Position numbers and translations under genes: made by a program. Positions 53,704-62,494 of a stretch of DNA of 64,000 nt are shown in pieces (the first letter of the stretch is position 1; the number at the start of each line of letters is the position of its first letter). The notes beneath the pieces were generated by a model. It made no database searches and had not been told where the DNA came from. It saw nothing but the letters and a program-made list of their open reading frames with translations. This stretch comes from an uncultured Clostridia bacterium (GTDB taxonomy: Bacteria; Bacillota; Clostridia; TANB77; CAG-508): assembly GCA_947628715.1 (NCBI GenBank), contig CANRAW010000001.1:102780-166779 (forward strand), given 5' to 3'.

Positions 53704-55243
53704 TATCTTTTTCACTTCCATTATTACTATTTTCTTCTTCCTTATCTTCCTTATCATTATTCTTACTATTATCTTCATCATTGGACTCAACTGTCGCCGC
53801 ACTACCTGCTGTTTTGCCCATCGGTTCTCCCGACTTCTTACCAGACTAAGTATAAGAAGATTGCAAAGGTTTCAAAACCTCGTCCAATTCAAGCAAATCG
53901 TTCTCCAATTCTTTGAGGGCGGCAAGATTAGTCTAATCAAGTCCAGTTGAAAGAATAGGTGTTAAGAAACTATAGCCAAATGAAGCTAATTCTCTTGCTC
54001 TTGACGTGTAATCGGCACTATTATAATAACTAAGTGGTAAGATTATTAGCTTAAATCTAACTTTTTTATTTTCAAATTTATAATTTAATAAAACAGTAAA
54101 GAAATGAGCAAATTTCTATCCCAATATCATCATCATTGCCAAATCATTATTAACAGAATACGCTAAGCCGGCTTCCGTTGTTGAAAAGAACAACTCTTTT
54201 GATAGTCCTGCGGAAGAATAGATTAAATCCTAAATGTCCTAAATTTGAGTTTTCTAATCATCATCACTACTCATATCAAGCAACGATACATCATTATAAG
54301 TCGTCAGTACATCAACATCTTCATTATTTGCCATCATTTCTATAGTACCTTCGTGCATTTCCTCAGCTTCATCAGGTTCAAACACCAATTTAGTTCCATC
54401 TCTTGGTACTTTCTAAACTAAAATTCTTTTTAAAGCTTTAATATTTCTTGCTTTATCAATTTCCTTATAGTCGTTCAAATCATCAAGCAATGGAATTAAA
54501 TCAAGGAAAAGTGGTCTTTCTTCAAAGTAGGAAAAATAAATTCCCATTTCAGCAGGAAGAAATACCCATTCATTTTCCCCATTATACTTATAACGTCTAT
54601 ATCCTTTAATTACAAACTTAGGATAGGTATTTAATATCTCGTCTCTTAACTAAGCGTCTCGAATTGTATCGAAGAACTTAACATTAAACTCTACAATATC
54701 AACATCGTAAACGTTTTTAAATCTACTCCTACAATACTCAAAAGGCAAATCCTAAATTACAACATTATCTCCATCGTCATAAATCAAACCATAATAGCCG
54801 CCCTTAACAAGAACTTCTCTTGCAAAAAGCGTACATTTTCTCTCGATTTGGAAGTTAGTACAAAAATCAGAAGCGTTATAATAAGCCGCACTAACTCTTC
54901 TATCTCGAATTGTTGTTTTCTTAAACTTATCCTTAACATAGGGAATTAAAATCCAAGAATAGGTTAAAAAGGTTGCATAGTGGAGAATTATTCTCTTATA
55001 AAGCCCATTAGTCTCAAAGAAATGTTGAGAAAGTTTAGCCTATTCAACAGAGTTACCTTGCTCAACAATTCGTATAATTTCGTCTCGTGAATAGGGAGAG
55101 CGTCTTTTCTTAGGGAATTTGGAGTTAGACTTCTCATAAGCCTACTCTGATGCCGCCACCATTCCCTTAAAGGCTCGCTTAAATTCAGCAACTCTTATTT
55201 CTTTAGCCTTATCAAATTGGTCTTTAGTTATTTCCTAACTCAT
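53696..55243 (-). CDS. Portal protein
   Basis: A 515-residue protein with many TAG codons, starting MS-Q-EITKDQFDKAKEIRV. Portal landmarks are GLYKRIILHYATFLTYSWILIPY, the CTFAREVLVKGGYYGLIY wing, NVYDVDIVEFNVKFFD, the long helix region with AEEMHEGTIEMMANNEDVDVL, and SSAGLSKELFFSTTEAG. It ends in an acidic Asn/Glu/Asp tail. It overlaps the protease start (ATGAGTAA) and lies 3 nt after the terminase stop. It forms the dodecameric DNA gate. Confidence 0.88.
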
Positions 55244-55246
55244 TAG

Positions 55247-58200
55247 TTAAAATTTTCCACCTCCTTTTCTAAAGAAAGTTAATTTTCTATTAAGCCCTCT
55301 ATTACGATAACGTGACGTTTCTTCTGATTCGATTAAAGAAACTCTATAAGTCCCCATTTCTAAAGCAGAAAATTTATCTTTAGTAAGTCTCTTGTTAATT
55401 TGTTCAACAGAAATTAAATTATTCGCTCCTGCGGGCTTAACCTTTAAATTCATCATTTCTTCAATTAAAATAGACGTTAATTCGTGCGGCATTAAACGTG
55501 CTATTTTTTGTTCTGGTGTTAGTCTTTGTCCTACTTTTGTACTATTTAATTTTGCTTTAGCTTCTTGTTCGCTTATTAAGAAATTAAGTTTTCCAGTATC
55601 AATCTTAGCATAGAGTATTGAGTGCATATCACTATTGATTTGAGTGTTTGCTTTAATTCCAAAAAGAATTTTTCTACAGTTTCTTGGTTGAATTTCATCG
55701 TACTCTTCTCGATTAAAGAAACCATAAGGGGGATAGGTTTTTCCTGTTGCAGGGTCATAGGTTTCCTTTATCATGCCGTCTGCAAAGAAAATTCCAATTC
55801 CGTTAATATCAATTACAACTTCTTTTGGATTAAATTGCTCAATTAACTTTTTCAATGCTATTATTTGCTTATCAAGAACCTTTTCATCTTCTGTTTTTCC
55901 TAAGACAAATAGGTTTACAAGATTACAGCGATATTCTGAATCTGGGAATACTTTTAGTATTACTGCTACTGTTTGACAATTACGTCTTGCTATATCCCAT
56001 TAGTATTCTACTAAAGTCGTTAGTCTTTAGTATAGTATTGAAACTACTTTATATTACTATAAAGATTAGACTATCTTTTCTTCTTTAGTAAGAAGTTTTC
56101 TCTTTCAAGTAACTTTACTTTACTTCCGTTATGGAATAGTCGTTGAACCTTTAAGGTGCTGATTATCCATTGTTAATAATACTTAGGATTGCTCCATATA
56201 CTAAATAGAAATTTATTTCTGCTTTCACCGCCGTAAGGCATTTCTATTATTAGGACTTCCCAGCTTTTAAGAAAATTTTGACTTGCTTATTACTAAGCGA
56301 GGCGGCAAATTATTTTACCGCAATTAAGTAGTAAGAACGTAAATTTTCTCTAACAATTTCATGTGTTTCGGGATTCACAATTCTCCTATGGTTCTTAATT
56401 CTTTCAAAATTAAACCAAGATTCGTTAGAAGTTCCTGTGAAACGGCTTAGATATTCTTTTGCAAAACTTTCTTCACTAAAGGTTTGAGAGGTTTTAATTT
56501 CGTTTAGAAAGTTCTTAGGTAATAAGCCAACCTACATTGGTACTCTATAATCACAACCCATTAGGAAACATTTATTTGGGTTTATTATTGAGAGTTCCAA
56601 CATTTCAATTGCTTTATCGTAACAGTAGGTATTTTTGTTTGAAGCAGAACTCATCCAAAGCTAAACTTGTTGCGGCTCGTCTGGGTTCTTTAAACCATTT
56701 TTCATTTTTCTTTCTACGTTCATAAGAGGGAGGACTATATCGTTTAAGTCATCTCCATCGTGGTCCAAATAATACTCTTGATTTCTCTAAGAGTTTAGAC
56801 TATATCATAAATTATAATAAAATAATTCTTATCCATTTCGACTTTATTAAGTCTACTCTACTTAGTTTTAACTGTTCGATAGTCGTTGAGCCTTTCTCTT
56901 TATTAAGAGAATTGGTTGCGGATTGTCCAATCTTCTATTTTATTACTATACCACATTCAATTACGATGTGCCGTCCTATCATCTCTGATAGGGTTTAGAT
57001 AATAGAAGCTCTAAGGAGTTCCCCGACAATTAGAATAATTTTAAGCTCGCAAACCACGTTACTCTACGAGCTTCGTCAATCAATCCCAATTATGTTATCG
57101 TAAAGGCTTTTTATCCTCTACTTCTTATAGTTTCCTATAAGTTCGGCATATCTTTTCACTAAACAAAAATAGTGTCGCAGTCTCGTGGGTAGATTATATC
57201 TTTTCACTACCTATGCTCTGCCCCTGACTTAGTTTTACTAAGCCTTCGGTTCGGATTACCTTATCAATTGCTTGACTTAGGTTTCCCGCTTAATCCTGCG
57301 ATTTTAACATGGCTCGATTGTTATTATATTTGTTTGTTTTGTGACGAAACAAAACCTGTCAAGGGATGAACCATGTCTCCTGCCGCCACGTTGCGAATTT
57401 AGTACCGAGACGACATCAAAGACGGAACCGGACCGGAAAGTCAACCTCAATCACGTTACCTTAGTATTACTACTAAGTTCAGACTATATCATTATCTTTT
57501 AAGTAAAGATAGATTCCGTTTCAAATTACACAGTAATTTTACACCAAATTACATAACAATTTTACACCAAATTGGTTAGTCGTTGAACCTTTTCTATTAT
57601 AATAGAACTTGGCTGCTGATTGTCCTTTTAAGGAGTTCTCAGCAATTAAAAATCTTCTCATTATATTATCACTAATATAAGCGTCAAATACCTTTAACGT
57701 AATCTGCACCAAAATTACCCTCCCCTACCAGTTCCTTTTTCAAGAGAGGATACAAGTCAAATATTTCAAAAATTTTTTCACGAGCTATTTTCGCTGACTC
57801 AATAAACTTTGTAATTTAACAAGGCTCGTTAGTTCCTTGCCCTTTGGGCTTATAATTCCTTATAAGTTTAGACTATATCACTATCTTTATTAAGATACCC
57901 ACCATTTCGAGCTACTTAACTCTACTTCCATTATAGAATAGTCGTTGAACGTTTTAATTCGCTACTGATTTACTTTTCCTTAGTATTCCAGTAATTAGAT
58001 AAGTTATCATCATCACTTCACAGCAATGCGGCACAGTCATATTCCCTATGCTTTACCCGGAGCTACAATGAAGTATTTGCCACCGGGGCGAAAAATACAC
58101 ATTAAAATTAAAGCTAAAATTGAAATAAATGATTTACTAAATGCTCTTGGTGCAATTATAAATAAACGAGGATAGCGTAATGCTAATCTTAAAAATAAAC

Positions 58201-58721
58201 GCTAATAGAAAAATAGTTTAAAATGGGAATTTGGGGGTTTAATAAAATCCAAAACTAATTTGTTAATTAGAAATTGTTAATTTCTAACCAATAATGCTTA
58301 TAGTTTCCTATAAGAACAGACTATATCTTTATAAAATTCCGTTTCGAGTTACTTAACTCTACTTCCACAAAGGGAATAGTCGTTGAACCTTTTCTACTAT
58401 TGTAAAACTTGGCTGCTGATTGTCTATTTTTACTAAAGACTAAATTTCTTTAGTCCTTAATCCTTTAAAGGCTTTAAGAGTTTTCAGCAATTAAAAATTT
58501 TTTCATAGCTATCACCACTATGCTCCTTTTATTATTAAGAGGTCAGGATATTGAATCCAAAAATTAAAATACCTTTCATATAATTCCCTATTCTTCTAAA
58601 TCCTACCAATACTCATTACAGCCCCTTTTTCCATTTCAACACCATAACGATAAATCTTTTTAACAGCAGTATTAACATTATAATGAATAATATCTCTAAT
58701 CTAATTCGGTAACTCAATCAT
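55247..58721 (-). CDS. terL: Terminase large subunit, seven exons separated by six group I introns
   Basis: Exons 58538-58721, 58046-58254, 57696-57806, 57370-57447, 57066-57086, 56317-56765 and 55247-55997 total 1,803 nt (600 residues). The spliced protein reads RELYERYFNFWI-Q-YPDLF-LDFIKPPN..., Walker A-type PRAFSKSF (about 98), IVAPGKA-Q, GNFGADYV-RLTFRSGSVFDVV, RGGRRHG-GLIDEAR-DHDGDD (Walker B, D198/E199) and YYLIAV-DIARR with VVIDINGIGIFFAD for the RNase H-like nuclease. Every junction restores a family motif. The largest doubt is the exon 2/3 boundary (plus or minus 2 nt). It translocates DNA and cuts concatemers. Confidence 0.92.
55998..56316 (-). ncRNA. Terminase intron 6 (group I, no ORF)
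   Basis: A 319-nt intron in the nuclease motif AV|D. P1 is exon TGCGGT with GCCGC. P is AAGCTGGGAAGTCC, R GTTCAACGACTATTCC (about 56145), S AAAGATAGTCTAATC (about 56060). It ends in G before G-GAT. The insertion site GCGGT matches that of the tail-tube intron at 44023-44269. Confidence 0.88.
56317..56765 (-). other. Terminase exon 6
   Basis: 449 nt encoding DHDGDDLNDIVLPLMN through ENLRSYYLIAV. It includes two TAG=Gln codons (Q-Q-V-Q-LW and VPM-Q-VGLLP). Confidence 0.85.
56766..57065 (-). ncRNA. Terminase intron 5 (group I, no ORF)
   Basis: A 300-nt intron. P1 is excellent: exon GAAGCTCGT pairs over 8 bp with GCGAGCTT, ending U.G. P is AATTGTCGGGGAACTCC, Q CAATCCGCAACC, R GCTCAACGACTATCG, S GATATAGTCTAAAC. 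It shares the CAATTACGATGTGCC block with tape-measure intron 2. Confidence 0.92.
57066..57086 (-). other. Terminase micro-exon 5 (21 nt)
   Basis: Seven codons encoding GLIDEAR, the Walker B box, flanked by two group I introns. The boundaries are set by a U.G P1 on the 3' side and a terminal G on the 5' side. Confidence 0.88.
57087..57369 (-). ncRNA. Terminase intron 4 (group I), sister of the intron at 11257
   Basis: A 283-nt intron. P1 is exon ACATGGT with GCCATGT (7 bp, U.G-ended). P is GGATTAAGCGGG, R-like GGGCAGAGCATAGGTAGTG, S-like AAGATATAATCTACCC. The 3' tail GGATAAAAAGCCTTTACGAT continues to ACATAATTGGG. The tail is shared with the dnaE intron and the core with the 11257-11503 intron. 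Confidence 0.9.
57448..57695 (-). ncRNA. Terminase intron 3 (group I, no ORF)
   Basis: A 248-nt intron between GADYV and RLTFRS. P is AATTGCTGAGAACTCC, Q CAATCAGCAGCCAAG, R GTTCAACGACTAACC, S GATATAGTCTGAAC. The upstream exon ends GTT and the intron ends in G. Its removal leaves 26 codons in frame in the next exon. Confidence 0.88.
57807..58045 (-). ncRNA. Terminase intron 2 (group I, no ORF)
   Basis: An intron of about 239 nt between GKAQ and FIESAK. P is TAATTACTGGAATAC, Q AAATCAGTAGCG, R GTTCAACGACTATTC, S GATATAGTCTAAAC. The 3' end is fixed (G57807). The 5' end is 58045-58047, because P1 (GCAT with GTGC) and reading frame favour slightly different points. Confidence 0.8.
58255..58537 (-). 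ncRNA. Terminase intron 1 (group I, no ORF)
   Basis: A 283-nt intron between YPDLF and LDFIKPP. P is AATTGCTGAAAACTC, Q CAATCAGCAGCCAAG, R GTTCAACGACTATTCC, S AAGATATAGTCTG. A spurious ATGAAAAAATTT with its own GGTGAT lies inside the intron and is not the gene start. Confidence 0.88.
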
Positions 58722-58726
58722 ATAAC

Positions 58727-59671
58727 TTACACCTCAATTTTAAAATCTTCATTCTCATCAATAATATTGTTTTCTTGTTCTTCAAAATAGTCTCTAAGTT
58801 CTTGTTCGTTAAACTCTTCTCCTTCAAGTTCGGCGGCAATTTTTAAATTCTAAATTCTTGCTTCTATTTCCTCAGCAACTCCAGTCTCATGGACATAAAG
58901 ATACTAATTCCATAGTTTAATATCCTTTTGAACAAAATCAACTTCGTCTTTAACAGCCCCATCGTAGTATTTAGCTTGCCAACCTATTTTCTCTAAGTAA
59001 GCCAATACCTCAGAAAAGCTACTAAATTCTTCTGCGTCTTTAACGTTCTTAGTAGTTAAATTAGCAAGTTTAGCCAAATCATCATAGGACTTTAGGTCTT
59101 TAGAAAAATCTTCTCCTGCTCTTATCTTTTTCTCGATTATTAACGAGATTTTACAAAGTTTAAGAGCCTAATCTTCGTTTAATGCCCCGACAACATTTTG
59201 GGAGTTAAGTAATCCCTAATGTAGGTTTTCAAGGTACTCTAAGTCGGTAGTATCAGTATAGTTAGCCCCCCACTTTTCATGGAGTTTCATTATCTCGTTT
59301 TCTCTTACCGAGGGAAGAGCATCGGTTAGCTTATTTTGTTCCTAAAGCTCGATATAAAGGTTATAGTAATCTTGCCAAATTAAGGTGTTATAGGGCTAAG
59401 AACGAAATATTGAGAAATAGACACCAAGAGCGTCTTTTCCTTTTCCTTCATGAATCTTTTCCCATTCTTCTGGGATAAAAGGAATATCAGCCCACTAACA
59501 TATTTTATCAACTGTTTCCCAACCTTTATCTTCTCGATAAGCGTCATCGATTTGTTTAGCTAAGCATTGGCGACATATAGGGAGACTTCCACCATGTATT
59601 GGGGAATTTACTGCGATGTAGGAAGCGAAAGATTTGTCTTGTTTACAACGTTGACATTGCTTCGTTGCCAT
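58727..59671 (-). CDS. Zinc-ribbon protein upstream of terminase, possible small terminase
   Basis: A 314-residue protein with several TAG codons. The N-terminal zinc ribbon (CQRCKQDKSF...CRQCLAK) is followed by a long helical, acidic body (QALKLCKISLIIEKKIR, SFSEVLAYLEKIGWQAKYYDG) and a C-terminal EEQENNIIDENEDF. GGAGGTGAAATCCTA precedes the ATG, and the gene ends 6 nt before the terminase start. The position fits a terminase small subunit or packaging DNA-recognition factor (inference). Confidence 0.72.
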
Positions 59672-59690
59672 TAGGATTTCACCTCCATTT

Positions 59691-60190
59691 AGTTAGAAAT
59701 TACAATTTTTATTTAGAAAAAAATTATTATTTTTAGTTAGAAATTACAATTTTTAGTTAGAAAAGAAATTTTAGTTCTTTAGTCTTAATCATTTTTCTTT
59801 AGTCTCAACTACTTTTATTCTTTAGTCTCAATCATTTTTCATTACATTATTATTATTTAGTCCAAATAACTTGTACCCGACACTGTTCACCGCCCGTCTA
59901 TTGACATCAACTGTTGCAACACTTTACAATTCTTGCTTTATATCTCGATACAATTCTTACTTATATCTCGATACAATTCTTACTTATATCTCGATACAAT
60001 TCTCGTATTATATCCCAACACTATTTTCGATTTGTAATCTTACTCAATTAAACTTTGTAACATTACACTATCAAAACGCTGTGCCGGCACAATAAACCTA
60101 TAATGAAACTACTATCCAATCTTGGCGGCGGCACTATAAATCCTATTGTGAATTTACAATTGAAGCTTTGTGTCAACACGCTAAAATAAT
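59691..60190. repeat. Gene-free AT-rich spacer with short direct repeats
   Basis: No gene seen. It contains two copies of TTAGTTAGAAATTACAATTT (59690-59770), three copies of CTTTAGTCTCAATCATTTTTC-like sequence (59775-59845) and three tandem 23-bp units containing ATCTCGATACAATTCTTACT (59940-60005). A weak minus-strand -10 TATAAT sits near 60005. A palindrome GTGCCGGCAC (about 60081) and GGCGGCGGCACT (about 60125) stand out from the AT-rich background. Confidence 0.6.
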
Positions 60191-60220
60191 AAAACCTTTT
60201 GTTAAAAATTAACAAAAGAC
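60185..60220 (-). terminator. Terminator after the 60360 gene
   Basis: A 10-bp perfect stem (CTTTTGTTAA / TTAACAAAAG) with a 3-nt loop, followed on the minus strand by GGTTTTATTATTTT. Confidence 0.75.
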
Positions 60221-60359
60221 TAATAAAAACTTGATATTAACTTTGGCACGGTGGCACTACAATTCTATAACGATTTAAATTACAATTTAAATAACGATTA
60301 AAACAATAATTTAAATAATAATTTTAATAACGTAAAATAAAGTTAAAATTGTAAAACCC

Positions 60360-60596
60360 TTATTTCTTCTCCTAAATCTCCTAATTTGCTAAACTAATAT
60401 CTCTACAAAACTTTAAAATTTCTTTTTTCCTTTTCCTATTTTCTAAATTAAACTTAATAACAATTTCTGTTAAATAATCATTAAACTCTTCCTATTCCTC
60501 AACACCTAAAATCTAACCAATTCCTAATAAATCTGTAAGAGAAAAATTTCTAATTTCCTTAATTAACCTAATCTAATACTTATCTAACTTCTCCAC
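60360..60596 (-). CDS. Small late protein; all five Gln codons are TAG
   Basis: A 78-residue helical protein (MEKLDKY-Q-IRLIKEIRNFS...). The GTG start overlaps the end of the preceding gene by 17 nt, with AGGAG upstream. Every glutamine (five) is encoded by TAG and none by CAA or CAG, so the gene is invisible under the standard code. Function unknown. Confidence 0.65.
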
Positions 60597-61890
60597 AACT
60601 CTCAACTCCTATTACATTATTTTCTTCAACTCTTTTATTCTCCTCAACCTCTATTTTATTGTTTTTCTCAACTCTAACTCTTCTACTATACTTCCCTTTA
60701 TTCAACTCTCTAATCCTCTTATCACACTACTTACACCTATTCGTCAACCCATCAGACGCTTTATGTTTTCTTACAAAGTTTCTTGTATCTCTAAACAATT
60801 CTTCCCCACATCTATTACATTTCTTCCAACATCTATCATAATTCTTACACAAATACTCATCATAATTAAGTTCAACAGCCTCCGTTATCTATTTAATAAT
60901 CTTGTTCCAAATTGTACTAACATAGTTTTCCTAATGGTAAATACCTAATTCTTCTTTAAGATGCTATGTAATTTCTCTATTCTATAAACGATTTTTCTTA
61001 TCTCTTACAATAAGTCTCTACTAATCACTTAAATGAGCCTTATCAATATAAAAGTCTAACGTCCATAATAGATTATTTAAAAGTGAATCTGGCATGAATT
61101 TAATAGAATCCTAAATTTCCTAATAGAATAGAATTAACTAATAAATGTGTTGTGGATTAGCAAAGTCAATATAGAATTTGTTTTCTTTTTCTAACTTTTC
61201 TCTATCTTCTTCAGTATAAATCTTAATTTCTCTATTATCCTCAATATCTTTTTCTAATCTTGGATAAATAAAACCTAAATCGTTTTCAGTCCTCATAACT
61301 CCTCTTGGTAGAATTGGATAATTAGTCTAACTATCTGTTGGATGAGAATGATACTAACTTTTGTTTGGAGAAGTTGTAATTGTCTAAGTCTAAGAATCGA
61401 GAAGATAGTATTGCTAAGTTCTTAGTTGAATAAGTAAATGTTCTTTAAGGTAAATTTCTCTTCTTAATTGTGGATTTGGAAGTTCAATTTTCTTTAACTC
61501 CTTTAAATTATTAGCAACATTATCAATCTACTACCATAATTCCTACATACCCTCAATTTTTTGGATTTTGGGATTATCTCTATCGATTTTAAAATGGGTC
61601 TTTTTATAACGAGTTGGATTCTTTGTTAAAGTTGCTTCGTTAAATGTTGGACTTTCAATTAGTTCGTCTAAAGAAGTTGTATGTTGTTTGTTATAGGAAT
61701 CAAATTTAGTATCAATTTGAATTTCTTTTCTATCTACGCTTGAAGTTCCATTAGAATCTTTACCATAGAGAACGTAGTTAGAAACTGTTTCAAGTTCTAA
61801 GGGAGTTAGTTTTGAAAGGTCAATTTTTTTAATTGCTTCCATTCTATCTTGTGCTGTATAGATATTGAAGTCTAAGGTAAATTTTTTTAT
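60580..61890 (-). CDS. Phage packaging-region protein with C-terminal zinc ribbon
   Basis: A protein of about 436 residues with many TAG codons. Segments are KKIDLSKLTPLELETVSNYVLYGKD, SYHSHPTDSQT and a C-terminal zinc ribbon CNRCGEELFRDTRNFVRK...NRCK-Q-CDKRIREL. From memory it resembles a family found near terminase genes in Firmicutes phages. The only ATG (61842) lacks a ribosome site and comes after an apparently homologous segment (FTLDFNIYTAQDR). GGAGGTG at 61898-61904 points to a non-canonical ATA start near 61890. It is the first gene of the late unit. Confidence 0.68.
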
Positions 61891-61904
61891 TATTACTCAC
61901 CTCC

Positions 61905-62300
61905 AGTTTTATAGTAATAGGATTTTAGTAGTAATAGTTTTTAGTAATAATAATTTTTAGTAATAGTAATTTTTTAGTAATAGTATTTATAGTAATAAAA
62001 ATTTTGTAGTAATAGAATTTAACAATATAATTTTTATAGTAATAGTAATTTTTAGTAATAAAGATTTAATAGTAAAAGAACTTTTTATAATAATTGTGCC
62101 GGACTGTGTTTTTAATATCGTTTTTAATATCATTTTAAAAACACAATTATATTATTATTATTATTATTATATAATATATAATATATAATATATAAATAAT
62201 ATAATAATAATAGTAGCTTAAAATAAATAGTAGTTTAAAATAATAATAAATAGTAAATAGTAGTCGTTTAAAAATAATGCTTTAAAAATAAGAATTTTGA
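61905..62300. repeat. Low-complexity AT repeat block in the late leader
   Basis: No gene. About a dozen imperfect copies of TTTTTAGTAATAGTAAT (61915-62080) are followed by ATT and ATATATA microsatellites (62145-62215). A single GTGCCGG (62097) interrupts the block. If transcription starts near 62459, this is the untranslated leader of the late operon. Confidence 0.7.
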
Positions 62301-62328
62301 CTACAACTGTATAAATCGTAATCTTAAA

Positions 62329-62385
62329 AATTAAGTAGTTAGTGGCTTTTCTCGCTACGCTCGAAAAGCAACTAACGACTTAATT
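62329..62385. repeat. Hairpin 1 with loop TCGCTACGCTC
   Basis: A long imperfect stem (TTAAGTAGTTAG...GGCTTTTC with GAAAAGC...CTAACGACTTAA) around an 11-nt loop TCGCTACGCTC. The same loop occurs in the next hairpin, although the stems are unrelated. Confidence 0.85.
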
Positions 62386-62389
62386 TTTT

Positions 62390-62420
62390 GTTCTGTTGTT
62401 CGCTACGCTCACAACAGAAC
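62390..62420. repeat. Hairpin 2 with the same loop TCGCTACGCTC
   Basis: A perfect 10-bp stem (GTTCTGTTGT / ACAACAGAAC) around the identical 11-nt loop. It is followed by a T-rich stretch on the plus strand, so it could also terminate plus-strand transcription. Confidence 0.88.
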
Positions 62421-62465
62421 TTTCTTTTTGGATAGGGTAATAGGGGATTTTCTTTTTCTAATAAT

Positions 62466-62494
62466 ATTATAGGAAAATAATCGGAATAAGTCAA
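62466..62494 (-). promoter_or_regulatory. Candidate late-operon promoter
   Basis: On the minus strand, TTGACT (62489-62494) and TATAAT (62466-62471) are 17 bp apart. It is the only consensus promoter I found upstream of the minus-strand morphogenesis genes. Transcripts would begin near 62459 and pass through the two identical-loop hairpins. Confidence 0.72.

Noticed and set aside
58495..58510. Terminase start at ATGAAAAAATTT inside intron 1
   Set aside because: The upstream exon (58538-58721) encodes the canonical RELYERYFNFWIQYPDLF N-terminus with its own GAGGTG site, and the ATG is within the intron.
59940..60005. CRISPR array
   Set aside because: The three 23-bp units are contiguous tandem repeats without spacers.
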